Assembly (NCBI RefSeq): GCF_963924675.1
Contig: NC_089239.1
Coordinates: 31,891,818 to 31,955,817 of the forward strand
DNA: 64,000 bases
Direction: 5' to 3'
Origin: Phocoena phocoena
Taxonomy: Eukaryota; Chordata; Mammalia; Artiodactyla; Phocoenidae
Each line of letters starts with the position of its first letter. Within the stretch, counting starts at the first letter, position 1. The notes beneath the pieces are model-generated. The model had not been told where the DNA came from and did not search any database. It saw only the letters and a list, made by a program, of their open reading frames with translations. The position numbers and the translations under genes are program-made. Below, piece after piece: positions 34,650 to 45,724 of this stretch.

Positions 34650-35160
34650 AATATTTTTTCTACCCCCAAACTGTGAACAAACTCTAATACAGTATATGTA
34701 GTGTTTTGCTCACTAGATATTATACTGTGAAAATATTCTCTTGACATTAAAATTTTTCAAACACCTATTTTTATTACATAAAATAGTCTTGTATATAGAT
34801 ATGTCCTAATTAAGTGAACTCTTTTCTAATTGTTGAAAATTTGACTTATTTACATATTATAACGATTGTTATTGTAACAATATTGTAATGGAGATATTTT
34901 TATATCCAAATATGTGGTGATGTAATTAGGAAAGGTGTCAGAATTAGAATAATTAAGTCAAATAGTATACACATTTTTCAGTCTCTCGATGCAAACTGTT
35001 GAATGTTTTCCAGATGTTCGAACCAGTTTATATTCCCTGTACCCACACATGAGCGGTGCACAATATATTGAAACATATTTTTCACATATTAGAGCATGTT
35101 TTTCTTCAATCACTTTAGTAACTACAGAAGTGGAATATTTTCTCTTTCGTCCAATTGCCT
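34650..35160 (-). mobile_element. HAL1/L1M-type LINE 3' fragment
   Basis: Antisense old L1 relative. The plus strand shows 'tagaataattaagtcaaata', 'gtatacacatttttcagtct', 'accagtttatattccctgta' and 'cccacacatgagcggtgca', which follow the 3' region order of HAL1/L1M. Very diverged. A GT microsatellite follows at 35197-35225. Confidence 0.6.
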
Positions 35161-35196
35161 ATTCATTATTACATTCTCCTATTTTTTTAAGGGTAT

Positions 35197-35225
35197 ATGT
35201 GTGTGTGTTTGTGTGTGTGTGTGTA
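35197..35225. repeat. (GT)n microsatellite
   Basis: ATGTGTGTGTGTTTGTGTGT-type run with one interruption. Confidence 0.93.
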
Positions 35226-35501
35226 TACAAACACAACATTAACCTTGTCATATTTTCTCATTTAAAAATGTTTATGTCGATTTTATTTAAGTTCTTTTTT
35301 GGCATTAAGAGGCTTTAGTTACTGTGCATTCAGGTCTTCAGTTTTTTTTTTTTGGTAATTATTTTTGTTGCTTTAGTAATTAATAAATTGCTTCCAAATC
35401 AGCAAGTTAAATATTCCTTTAATTTTATTTTTTAATCATTTATTTAAATATTCACTCTTTTGTCTGTTTGAAACTGATTTTGGTTTATGGTATCAATACT
35501 A

Positions 35502-35903
35502 TCGGGTCGGCCAAAACATGCCTTCGGTTTTTAAGTAAAAATAAAAGGCACATTTTTCATTTTCACCAAGAACTTTATTGAACGGCGTATTCACCCTTTT
35601 GTTCCACTACCTTCTGCCATCTTCCAGGCAACTTCACAATTCCATCTTCCCCAAACTTTTTATCTTTTTGAGCAAAGAACTGTTCCAGGTGCCTTTTACA
35701 GTCTTCCAGGGAATCGAAATTTTTCCATTAAGAGGATTTTGTAAGGACCCGAAATAGATGGAAATCCGGAGGTGCAATGTCTGAAGAATACGGCAGATGA
35801 ATAAAAACTTCCCAGCTAAGGTGTAACAGCTGTTGCCTGGTCATCACAGAAACATGCGGCCTTGCATTATCCTGATGGAAGATTATGCCTTTTCTGTTGA
35901 CTA
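35502..35903 (-). pseudogene. Mariner transposon, 3' part with transposase C-terminus
   Basis: The left end starts after a TA with the mariner terminal repeat (tcgggtcggccaaaa). On the minus strand an open frame of about 57 codons holds the end of a DD34D transposase, with NRKGIIFHQDNARPH and further on PYSSDIAPPDFHLF. These contain the second and third catalytic aspartates. A stop follows within the normally coding region (just after FRVLTKSS), and the N-terminal two thirds and the other terminal repeat are absent. It abuts antisense L1 at about 35903. Confidence 0.9.
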
Positions 35904-36560
35904 ACTGTATTGATGCTTCATTTTTCTTTGTGGACAAATAGTACTCTATTTTATGATTATATCACACTTGCTTATCCATTAACCAGTTGATGGACTTTTT
36001 CCCCCCCATTTCTGGCTATTGTAATTATTGCCGCTATGAACATTCTTGACCAGGTTTTTTGAGGATATTTGCTTTCAGTTCCCTGTGGCATATACATTCG
36101 AGTGAAATCTCTGGGTCATTTGGTAATTCTGTGTTTAGCTTTATGGGGAATGGCTACACTATTTTCTAAAGCATGGTGCCGTTTTACCCTCCCACCCACG
36201 TTGTATGGGGTTTCTGATTTCTTCATACCCTCACCAGCAGTTGTTATTATGTGCCTTTGTGTTCATACCCATTTTAGTGCGTGTGAATTGATGTCTCTTT
36301 ATAGGTTTGATTTGCACTTTCCTCATGACTAAAGGTGTGGAGCATGTTTTTTTACTTTTTAGTTATCTGTATATCATCTCTAGAGAAGTTTCTATTCAGA
36401 TCCTTTGCCAATTTTTAAAATTCAGTTGTCTTTTTGTTGAATTGTATATTTTTATGTATTCTGGATATAAGTCCTTTATATTTTCTTCTATTCTATAGGT
36501 TATTTTGTCCACTTTCTTGATGGTATTCTACGAAGCACAAGTTTTTAATTTTGATGAAGG
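35904..36560 (-). mobile_element. L1M-type LINE 3' fragment
   Basis: Antisense L1 order on plus: 'caaatagtactctattttat', 'cttatccattaaccagttga', 'tctggctattgtaattattg', 'tctctgggtcatttggtaat', 'gtgtgaattgatgtctcttt', 'gatttgcactttcctcatga', 'tattctggatataagtcctt'. It is truncated on the left where the mariner begins. Confidence 0.87.
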
Positions 36561-36654
36561 TATATATCTCCCTGTAACACCCTAACTATTATAACAAAGG
36601 AGATTTACTTTTGTGTTTTTTAGAATTTTTGATTACCCCACTGGTATATAAACT

Positions 36655-36770
36655 CATGCAGTTAGGGACTCTGTTAGTTTCTGTTTATCAGTGTATCCCC
36701 AACACCTAGAATTCTAACTGGCTTGTAGTTAGACCAATAAATATGAGTGAAAAGAATGAGTGAGAAAAAC
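36655..36770 (+). mobile_element. L2 LINE 3' tail
   Basis: Standard L2 end: 'catgcagttagggactctgt', 'atcagtgtatccccaacacc', 'tagaattctaactggcttgt' and 'accaataaatatgagtg'. Confidence 0.85.
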
Positions 36771-36991
36771 CTCTTTCTTGCAGTAATTTAGTATCTTTGT
36801 TAGGATTAGGGCGGGGTCTGTTCTGAGCTTGTCTGAATCCTCTTTTGTTGTGTCCTTAACTTTATTAAACAACAATTTTTTGAGTACTTATTATGTGTTT
36901 GACATGGTTTAAAATGATTTAGGCATAGTAATAAACAAAATAAAAATCTCTCCCCTCGTGGCACTTAAATTGGGGATATAGACAACATGTG

Positions 36992-37051
36992 ATAAATACT
37001 GATCATAATATAATATGATGCATAAATACTGATGCATAATATATTGCATAA
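36992..37051. repeat. About 30-bp tandem duplication
   Basis: The phrase ataaatactgat begins at 36992 and again at 37022 and is followed each time by a cataatata step, giving a period of 30 bases. Confidence 0.75.
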
Positions 37052-37169
37052 TAGGAAAATGGAAACTTAGAACAAGGTGAAAAAAATGTGGATGTAGATG
37101 AGGAGAGTTGCAGTTTTATACAGGCTGGTCTGGATAAGTCCTATTGAGAAGGTGACATTTAATCAAATA

Positions 37170-37221
37170 TTGGGTTGCCCATCTTACAGAAAAACCCAAA
37201 CCAACTTTTTGGCCAACCCAA
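37170..37221. mobile_element. Mariner-derived MITE, 52 bp, TA target duplication
   Basis: A 52-base element with inverted ends (ttgggttg ... caacccaa) flanked by TA at 37168-37169 and 37222-37223. The right arm (aaccaactttttggccaac) is the mariner-type terminal repeat, but the left arm lacks most of its complement, so an originally symmetric hairpin has lost part of one arm. No coding capacity. Confidence 0.88.
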
Positions 37222-37699
37222 TACTTGAAGGAGGAAGCTCGCCTTACAGGTATGTGGGAGAAGAGATGATTTTTTATGGGCAGAAAAACAGTTAATACAA
37301 AAGGAAGCACATTTGGTATATTTGAGGAAGAGTAAGGAGGTCACTGTGGCTGGAGCAGAATGAGTGAAAAGAGTCATCAAGGGTGGGAGCTGGGAGTCAG
37401 GTCAGAGATCTCCTTTGGTTCCACAGTACAAATCTGGCATGACTGAAATGGAGAGGCCTTTCAGGGTTTCCACTAAAGGAATGGGATGGGATGGCTTACA
37501 TTTTAAGTGATCGCCAGGCTCCTATGCTAAGAACAGACTGTAGGGGAGAATGAGGAAGTAGGTAGACCAGTAGGAGGGCTGTAGATTTCGAGGTAGTGGG
37601 AGGGGAGCTGTTGAGAAGGTTAGATTCCAAATCTATTTTAAAGGTAGAACCCAAGGGTTTTCCTGGTGGATTGGATATCGTCCTGAATCTGTAAACATC

Positions 37700-40180
37700 A
37701 TTTTAAAACTTGTCCAAATCAAATGCTAATCCATGAAAGACTAATCCCAAAATATCGAAAACATTTCCATCTAGTCCTACTCCTTAAAGACCTAGGTTTA
37801 GGGTGTTATAAAAAGAAACAAAACCTATTTAAAACAACAAAAAAGCACCTCCTTTCCATAAAACCCAGTTATCTTTGACTGAGAGGAAACCCACTGGTCT
37901 TTTAGCAACATATCATGCAATGGCTTAACTATTTCCTTTTCTCCTAACTGGGGGAGAAAATTACCACTGTCACCATCATCCTGATTTTAGCAAAATTGCT
38001 TCTTTGTATTTTACCTCTGACCTGAGACGTGAGGGCCAGAAATGCCCCACCTTTGTAGCAAAGTATAGGCCAGCCTAAAATATTTTAATAGGACTTTGTT
38101 AAAGGTTTGAATAATGCAAGAAAATATAAATAAAATGCAATTAGAAAAAGCATCAACCACATGGTTTACTCAACTATTCCTTAAGGTTCTTAACAGGGAA
38201 TATTTCAGCCATGGTCTTTGCCTCCATGGAATAGTATGGTCTCTCAACCCATCACCAAGAAACGGCCTCACTTTACCTGGAATCCTTGATGTCTAAGCTC
38301 TAAAGAGTGAGAACCAAGGAAAACAAAATGACTTTCCATTTTGTTATGTAAAGCCCTCCTTCTGAGTTACTGCTTCCTCTCCCAATATCTGTCTCTGTCA
38401 TGTAATCAATACCATGGCTTTTCAGTGATAGCCACAGGAAAGCTGTCCTTACCTTAGGCCAACAAGACACTCAGTCAGAACACAAGATGGTAGGCCTCAT
38501 ATCTGTACAACAGAGACACACAGAGAACAACAAAAGAGTGGGTGTTTTTTACTTCTTTTGTTGTTGTTTTTTTGTGTGTTTGCTACACATATAGGTACTT
38601 CTGAGGAGACCAAAGTTATTAACTTTTCTTCTAATGCATCACTACAAATTAGCTTGTCTTCACATAATTGGAAAGATGAAAGTAACGTGATGTACCTGTT
38701 GAATCGGGTTGGCTTCTGAGAAAGGTGTATATGTTTCATTGTTATTCACCCTGAGGACTGTTATCACCCTCCTCAACCTTGTGAGAAGATATGGATTCTG
38801 TTCTTATTCCAGAAGAAAAATAATGTGGATCTTCCATGCAAAGCATTCTGAAGATGAGCTATTTAACTACTTAAGTCAGCTTTTGAATAATAAATTAATA
38901 ACATGATTATGCTAATAAGTAATTCTAATATTTGCTTAACAAAATAAATTTACCTACTTTGGAAGCAGATCAAGTGGTTAAATAGAGCACTAAAAGAGTA
39001 TTCTGGAAAAGGTAGCAGATCTATTAATCTAAACTTCTATTTTAGGACAAGTAGCAATGTTTTGTTGGCCAGCTATACATAACAGAGCCCCTGTCTTAGG
39101 TGTTTTCTTATAAATAAAATGATAATCATACCGCCTACCATTGTATAACCTTACGGTCTGCAAAAAATCTTCATTACATTATTTCATTTAATGGACATAC
39201 AATTAGGGGCATAAGTGCCAGAATTAAGAGCATTATTTATGGTTTTAGTTTTTTGTTTTTAGACTAATGATAGGAAAGCAAGGAAAAGAAAGTTTTTCTC
39301 TAGTTATCTGTCCAAATGGTTATTCAAAACGAGCTTTGTACGGTTCTGATACAAAGTTTTCCAGTGTTAAAAAGATTCCTTATTTGAGAAAAAAGTCTTA
39401 AAGACAAACTTTCTTGGCAGACAGAGGGCATCGAGCTGAAATGGTGTTGGAAACAGATTTGTGAGAGAAGTCGAATGTGCCTTGAGGCATAAGGATACTA
39501 ATTTTGTTTTATTGGATTTTACTGTAGCTATTAATATATTTTGCTAGAGATTTATGTGATCAATTTATCCTATGGCTTGAACTAATTCCCCCAGTATATT
39601 TTATCAGAATATGTGTTTCTTTTCTAAATTTAGCTTTATTTCTCGAATTTTCCATGCACGGGCAATATTATCCTATATTTCCCAACATTTTAAGTATTAC
39701 AAATTTTTTTGAGTGTCTAAAGAAAAATAAATCCAGAATATTATTATTGTTTGTCCTGAATGTTTCTCCCACGATTGCATGTCTCCAGCGTTATTGAATT
39801 CTTCAGTGAAGTGACAAGTGGATTACATTTTTGGCTGTGTGACTTTCATTGCCTTATTGTTCTTTTGATAATATTTGCCTGTGACAAATAGTTACTTTTC
39901 ATTAACACATTCAACCATGAATAATAATATTTTAATAATGGTGGATATGAAATTAATTAATAACCCACAAGTATGGCAGTTGGACAGGATTGCTCCTCTC
40001 CATCTCAAATACAAAGAAAACAACTCCATCAGTAGTTATGTGTTTGCATAGAATGATCAATTTATGTGGGATTCTGAGTAAAACTCATTCATGAGTAAAA
40101 GTGGACATTGGCAAACTGTACTCAAGTTCTCTGTTTATAGATAACTTATTTCAGGAGATGTTAATGACAATGACGGTCAT
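37700..40180. other. Unannotated non-coding DNA
   Basis: No named repeat of useful length. 39130-39230 has a vague MIR-like texture. ORFs here are short, and those near 38497-38906 overlap in both senses. Confidence 0.45.
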
Positions 40181-40187
40181 AATCAGT

Positions 40188-40310
40188 AAGAATTCCTTGG
40201 TCAGGGAATTCTTGTATGTTAGTAGATATCACCCTTGAGATAGCTGATGTTCTTTAACATATTTTACAATTTGTTTAAATGTATAGGTGGTTTTACAAAC
40301 CTATACATTT
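40188..40310. repeat. Two neighbouring perfect hairpins
   Basis: Hairpin 1: aagaattcc (40188-40196) and ggaattctt (40205-40213), with an 8-base loop. Hairpin 2: aaatgtataggt (40277-40288) and acctatacattt (40299-40310), with a 10-base loop. Both stems are perfect. There is no known gene next to them. Confidence 0.85.
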
Positions 40311-40425
40311 GAGATACCTCTGTGACTGTAATTTATCTTGGAATAGATTGTTGCTTTGTGTGTTTTAAAAAGAAGAATAGTGTGTTTATATGTATAGATC
40401 TAGCTTCCTTTCTTCTTTCCTTGCT

Positions 40426-40444
40426 TTCTCTCTCTCTCTCTCTC
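40426..40444. repeat. (TC)n microsatellite
   Basis: Uninterrupted TC run within a pyrimidine-rich section (40405-40475). Confidence 0.93.
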
Positions 40445-40669
40445 AATTTTCTCCCTTCCCTTCCCTTTTCTTTCATCTGGTAGCAAACTCATTTTCTTCA
40501 AAGTCGGCATAAGAAAGTCAAAGTAATAAAAACTTCAATCATTTTTTCAAAACCATACATCATGCTGGTCCTCTTATTCTATACTCTAGATAAATTGTTT
40601 GTATTGGCTAATCTACTCCTTTTACGTATGCCAGGAATTGTCATTCTCATTATTTATTAGTTATTAAAG

Positions 40670-41570
40670 GTAGACCAAGAGAGATATTCAGAGAAGTAAG
40701 AGGTGCTGGTCAGGATAGACCCTGTAGGTTCAGGGAGAGGCTTCAGTTTTTACTCTGAGTGAAAAGGACAGCCATTGGAATAGTGTAATCAGAGGAGTGT
40801 TGTGAATGAAATGATATTTTAGAAGCACCAGTCGATGCTGAGTTGAGAACTGATTGTTGGGGGGAAGGTAAAAGGAAGGAGACCAGTTTGGAGGCTATCC
40901 AAATAATCCTAGCAAGAGATAACAATGGCCTGGACCAGGATGGACCGGAATAGCAGTGCAAATGCTAAAGAGGTGGTCAGAGTTGGGGTGTATGTTGATG
41001 ACAGAAGCAACAAAATCTACTGGCAGTTTAGACATATAGCTTTAGAGTAAAGAGGAACCCAGAATGTTTTCAAGGCTTTTATCCTAAACTACAAAAAGGA
41101 TGATGTAGTTGTAAAGTAAGATCAGGAAAACTGTGGGTATAACAGGTGTTGGGAAAGCTCCGATTTTCAGTTAGGAAGAATTTAATTGTGGGCTATCTAT
41201 TTGTCACCCACATGGTGATTTTCAATAGGTAATTGGATGTGTGAATTTTAAGTTCAGAAGAGAGTTCTATCTGAGATACTTAAATTTAGGAGACATCATT
41301 TAATGAAAGGTTTGTAAATCAGGATCTGGATCAAATCACACAAGGAGAAAAGAGAAAGGTCTGAGTGCTGAATGTTGGGGCACTGCACTGTTGAGACATT
41401 GTGTGAAAAGGCAGAATCTGCCATGATGGGCCAGGGAAGCAGTGGCAGGTGGGGATCCAGAGAGCGAGGTATAAGGGAAGCCGGGTGAGCGAGCCAGTGC
41501 TGGTGGGTCGAGTAGGATGAAGACTTGACCGTTGATTGTAGCATGTGGAGAGCGTTGATGACCTTTGTTT
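40670..41570 (+). repeat. Ancient dispersed repeat, copy 4 (longest; family not named)
   Basis: The most complete copy of the unnamed family. It includes 'cagtttttactctgagtgaa', 'ggaggctatccaaataatcc', 'tggcctggaccaggatggac', 'aacccagaatgttttcaagg', 'aggtaattggatgtgtgaat', 'gctgaatgttggggcactgc' and 'gtagcatgtggagagcgttg'. The minus-strand ORFs over 41296-41585 are accidental products of this repeat. Confidence 0.6.
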
Positions 41571-41684
41571 TCCTAGAAGGGACAATAGAAATAATTACGT
41601 ATTGATAAATTACATTTTGTGATTTTCCTCATCTTGCCAGCTCTTATATTGTATCCCTGGCAATATTTTATTTTTTTTCAAGTG

Positions 41685-41880
41685 TTGAGTCTTTTACTCC
41701 TCAGAATAAACTATGAAGAGGAGTCCATCATTCTTGCCGTTTTAGAGATACGGCAACTGATGTCAGCGAGGTTACCTATCTGGGTCATGTGATTACATGA
41801 CCGGTAGGTAACAGAGCTAAGATGTGACCTCTCAAGTGGTCTGATTTTAGAGTCCATAATCTTAAGCACTGCACTAGAAG
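41685..41880 (-). mobile_element. MIR SINE
   Basis: Reverse-complement MIR: 'cgttttagagatacggcaac', 'gcgaggttacctatctgggt', 'acagagctaagatgtgac' and 'taatcttaagcactgcacta'. Confidence 0.78.
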
Positions 41881-42060
41881 GTAAAGGAAAGGAAAGATCA
41901 AATTTGTGTATGAGTCTAAGTTGTGTGATTGAAAAAAGCAAAAATGACCGTCTTGGAATCATCACTGAGTGAGAAATTCAGAGTATTTTCATATCTGTTT
42001 TTTCCCCTAAACGTTTGCTCTTTTAGTAAACAGTTGAGCCACTAACAATTAGGCACTGGC

Positions 42061-42338
42061 TTTTTTTTTTTTTTTTTTGGAATTTAAACAGTTTTATTTT
42101 TAACATTTTTTAATTAAAAATGCTTCTGGTCTGAGTCTTGAGGTGGCAGAGTCATGCAAAGTAAAATTCTTTTTTTTTTTAATGGATTAAAATTTTTTAA
42201 AAATTTTATATTGGAGTATATTTGATTAACAATGCGGTGTTAGTTTCAGGTTTTCTGTAATAACCTGAATGGGAAAAGAATTTGAAAAAGAATAGATACA
42301 TGTATATGTATAACTGAATCACTTCGCTGTACACCTGA
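42061..42338 (-). mobile_element. L1 insertion with 5' inversion and 3' transduction
   Basis: On the minus strand, in order: a piece of the L1 3' UTR in inverted orientation (42253-42338); the extreme L1 3' end in normal orientation (about 42181-42250); an 11-base A run (42170-42180); about 91 bases unrelated to L1 (42079-42169), carrying an AATAAA signal (42093-42098 on the complement) 14 bases before the end; and an 18-base A tail (42061-42078). The flanks aattaggcactggc (42047-42060) and aattggtgctggc (42339-42351) are a diverged target duplication. The outer flank reads ctttttaaaag on minus, an L1 endonuclease-type TTTT/AA site. Confidence 0.85.
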
Positions 42339-42359
42339 AATTGGTGCTGGCTTTTAAAA

Positions 42360-43740
42360 AGAGTGCTGAAGAGTCAATAAATCAGTGAGAAAAGACCTTT
42401 CTCTCTGGTGGTAGTAAGGGGAGCAGAAGTAACAGGAGTGAGCATATGGGTGGGATTATTGGAATGCATAGTTTGCTGGTTTGTCTAAGTTTTGAGCTTC
42501 AACTTGGACCTTTTGTACTAGAAACCCAAGACAGGCACTAAGAGCAAAAGCAGAATTCAACAACCGCTAATATCATTTCTGCCACCAGTCACGTCCATCC
42601 TGAGGAAAAATGCCTGAACTGGGGACATATTCCTTTGTAATGAGCCTGGGCAAAACTTTAATCCCATTATCTACTGCTCCTCCTCTGTCTCCTCTAATTA
42701 ATAGCCTTGTTTTACTATTATTATCATCATTGTTATTAGTATTTATTTTAAAATCAGCACTTGATTTTATTATACCCATCTAAATCCATCTGGTCAGATT
42801 GGAGTAAACTGAATCCACTCTCTTTAATTCCTCTGGCAAACCCAACCTATAACTGAAACTCAAATCGTTGAGTATTTGAGTTGTGGAATGCTGATTTTAT
42901 CATTTGGCTTGATCTCAAAAGCTCATTGAGACTTCCTATTCTTTAAGAAGTTATACGTATTTTTGTAAAATCAAAACATGGCATACTCTTTTTATTTTGG
43001 CCCCCAATTAACTATATTGTCTACTTTGTTTCCTCAAAATGAACACATTTTAAACTCACTGCTTCAGCCGGGCTTAATCTTTGCTTAAGCAATTTTTACC
43101 AGCCCCTAGTCTGATGATACTCATGTTTCTTTACAAGGCCCTCATCAGGAGACAGTTTCTTTCTTAGAATTCATCTGATTGCCTCCTATTTCTGCTTTAC
43201 TGTTTAATTTATTATCTATCAGATTTTATTGTATTTCACGTTGTACAATTTGTTTCCTTACTGTACTCCCCATTTCTTGAAGGGACGCATTTGTATGTAT
43301 GTTTTATTCATAATATTATTTTACCTATTCCTCGATTGTAAACTAAATGGTGACTGCAACATTTAACCTGCTCAGACCTACTGTGACATGTTGAAAAATT
43401 AGACTTCATCTGGTAACAGGAGTTTATTGAGAAATTCAGGTGGGCGGGGGGTGAAGTTAGAGATTTGTGAAACATAAACATAGAAGCAGTGTAGCATGTG
43501 GCTTGGAGGAAGGAGAGACTGAACTCAAGGAGGCCAGCTAGTACTTGACTGAATACTACTGTCAAGAGTTTATTAGCTCTGAATTTCTAAAATGGTAGTA
43601 AAGTGAAAAAAATTGCGGACATACCCAAGGCATTAAATGTTTTCCTCCATTGTTCTAGGACACTGGGGAACATGACCAATGAAAATCTTCCCTCTAGAAT
43701 CATCTTCCCTCATCTTTATTATTCTGTTGCTGGTTTCACC
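42360..43740. other. Unannotated non-coding DNA
   Basis: No named repeat with confidence. 43150-43340 has a faint L2-like texture (cttgaagggacgcatttg). No exon seen. Confidence 0.4.
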
Positions 43741-43741
43741 T

Positions 43742-43768
43742 TTCTCTCTCTCTCTCTCTCTCTCTCTC
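43742..43768. repeat. (TC)n microsatellite
   Basis: Uninterrupted TC run directly abutting the 3' end of the antisense L1 that follows. Confidence 0.93.
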
Positions 43769-43770
43769 AA

Positions 43771-44105
43771 TAGACTTTATTGTTTAGAGCAGTTTTAGGA
43801 TCACAACAAAACTGAGAGGAAAGGACATAGATTTCCCCCTCTGCCTTAACATATGCATAACCTCCACCATTATCATCATTCCTCACTAGATGGTACATTT
43901 GTTACCATTGATGAACCTATATTGACATGTCATTATCAACCAAAGTCCAGAGTTTACATTATGGCTGACTCTTGGTGTTGTATATTCTATGGGTTTGGAC
44001 AAATGTATAATGAATGACGTGTGTTCACAATTATTGTATCACACAGAGTAGTTTCACTGCCCTAAAAATCCCTGGTGCCCCTCCCATTCATGTATCTTAC
44101 AGATT
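43771..44105 (-). mobile_element. L1M-type LINE 3' end
   Basis: Antisense old L1 3' end: 'agactttattgtttagagca', 'gttttaggatcacaacaaaa', 'ttgttaccattgatgaacct', 'catgtcattatcaaccaaag', 'attctatgggtttggacaaa', 'gtagtttcactgccctaaaa'. High agreement with this class of L1 tail. Confidence 0.85.
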
Positions 44106-44109
44106 GAGG

Positions 44110-45440
44110 GCTTGGGGACCTGTCCCTTTTCTTACCTCATTACCATGCTGTTCATTCTGCAATGGCTTAACTTCTGGAGGCTGGTTTCACATTGACCCAA
44201 GGCCCTGCAACTAGGCCATCTTCTGGGGACAAATACAAAAAGAACTTGGTTCTTCTCTTTGGACTCAGCATCGAATCAACCTTGATGCCATCAGTCTACA
44301 GGTCATATTGTTTTAACCCTGTTTATTATGGCCAAACTTCAGTTTCAGGATCCACTTAAAAATTGTAGGAAGAGAATTTATGTCTTCTTGCTCCTATGCC
44401 TGAGGTTCTCTCTTGGTTTCTCCAGGATTTTATTGCTATTCCAATTCCCCAAACCCCCAAACTGGAACTCTGCTCCTAAGCTATAATCCTTGTGATTGTA
44501 ATAAATGTATTATTATTTATTTTACAACTTCTGCAACTCAACCATTGGACACCTTGAGAGTCTGTTGACAGTCTCAAAAGTCTGTTGGACTTTTATTAGT
44601 TTTATGATCCATTTGGGTGAGTAGTGTACTTGGTGAAAAGTTATGCTGTTTTAGGGAACATTAGATGGAGGGCAACAGAATGACTAATTTGTAGCAGGAT
44701 TATAAACAAGGATCAGGAAAAACAAGTTTCACAATGAAAAAACAATCTCCGTAAAGAAGAATGTATATAAGAATCAGGATAAATTTAACAGATCTAGTTT
44801 TGAATTTGGAAATCATAAATCAAAAACAGAGGTGAATAGAATCAAGATAATATTTCAAGGTCACCAAGCATAGGAAGCAGATCATCAAATCAGGGAGAAT
44901 ATCCCTCTTTATGGCTACACATCATATAACATCATTTTATATTTGAATCTATTCTGAATCTCCGTTAATGTTGCCATCTTGTTCCTGCGCTGTGAACCGA
45001 ACAGAGCTTTGAAACAAGCAACATTTATTAGAAGGGTTTTAAAAGTATGTTCTTAAATTCAACTTCATCATCTTTCATGAACCACTTATTATCTCTTTTA
45101 TTATCTACCTCACGTAAATTCTCTGGAAGTTACTTGAGAAATTAAAAGGGAGATATTGAGCATGTCAATAATTTTTTAGAGCAAGCATTAAAAAGCAGTG
45201 GAGTGCAATAATAGATTTTTTTATGGGTGATATTATTTAGCTTTCCTTTATTGTTTCTAGTTATTTTTTCAAGTACAATAGATGCCCATTGTCCCCCAAC
45301 CCCCAAGATCCAAAACAAGCCTCTTCCAAGTCCAGGGTAGGGGAAACAAAATGGAGAGGAGATTAGCACCAAAATTTTAATCATTTACTTGTACATTTCA
45401 TTTTATAAACCACCCTGATAAATTTAATTTTATATAGTTT
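44110..45440. other. Unannotated non-coding DNA
   Basis: No named repeat and no exon recognised. The ORFs at 44014-44214 and 45142-45384 look accidental. Confidence 0.45.
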
Positions 45441-45464
45441 AGATGTTAGTGGTGAAATCCCTGG

Positions 45465-45695
45465 AGACAGAAAGACTGGAGTGTGAAACTTGCTTCTGAT
45501 ACTTTTTCCCTGTGTGATCTTACACAAGTGATTCCAAGCTTTAGTCTGTTCACCTATAAATTGAAGAAAATCCTAACATTTACGTAATGAGGTTACTGTG
45601 AGCATGAAATAAGTTAATGCATGTAAAGTTCATAGAATTATATGGAGAAGGTATACCAAAAGCACTTCATACATATTAGCTATTATTTTAATATG
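45465..45695 (+). mobile_element. MIR SINE
   Basis: Nearly full-length MIR: 'ctggagtgtgaaacttgctt', 'tgtgtgatcttacacaagtg', 'tctgttcacctataaattga', 'atgaggttactgtgagcatg', 'aataagttaatgcatgtaaa', and 'cttcatacatattagctatt' at the end. Confidence 0.88.
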
Positions 45696-45724
45696 TTAGT
45701 AATCTGGTATCTTAACTCATTCAC

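Larger units (their letters stand above)
36870..37690 (+). repeat. Ancient dispersed repeat, copy 3 (family not named)
   Basis: Begins 'tttgagtacttattatgtgt', 'ttgacatggtttaaaatgat' and 'gtaataaacaaaataaaaat'. Continues with 'ctattgagaaggtgacattt', 'cactgtggctggagcagaat' and 'gtaggtagaacccaagggtt'-type text. It shares these features with 9560, 21200 and 40670. A 30-base local duplication (36992-37051) and a mini-mariner (37170-37221) lie inside it. Confidence 0.55.
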
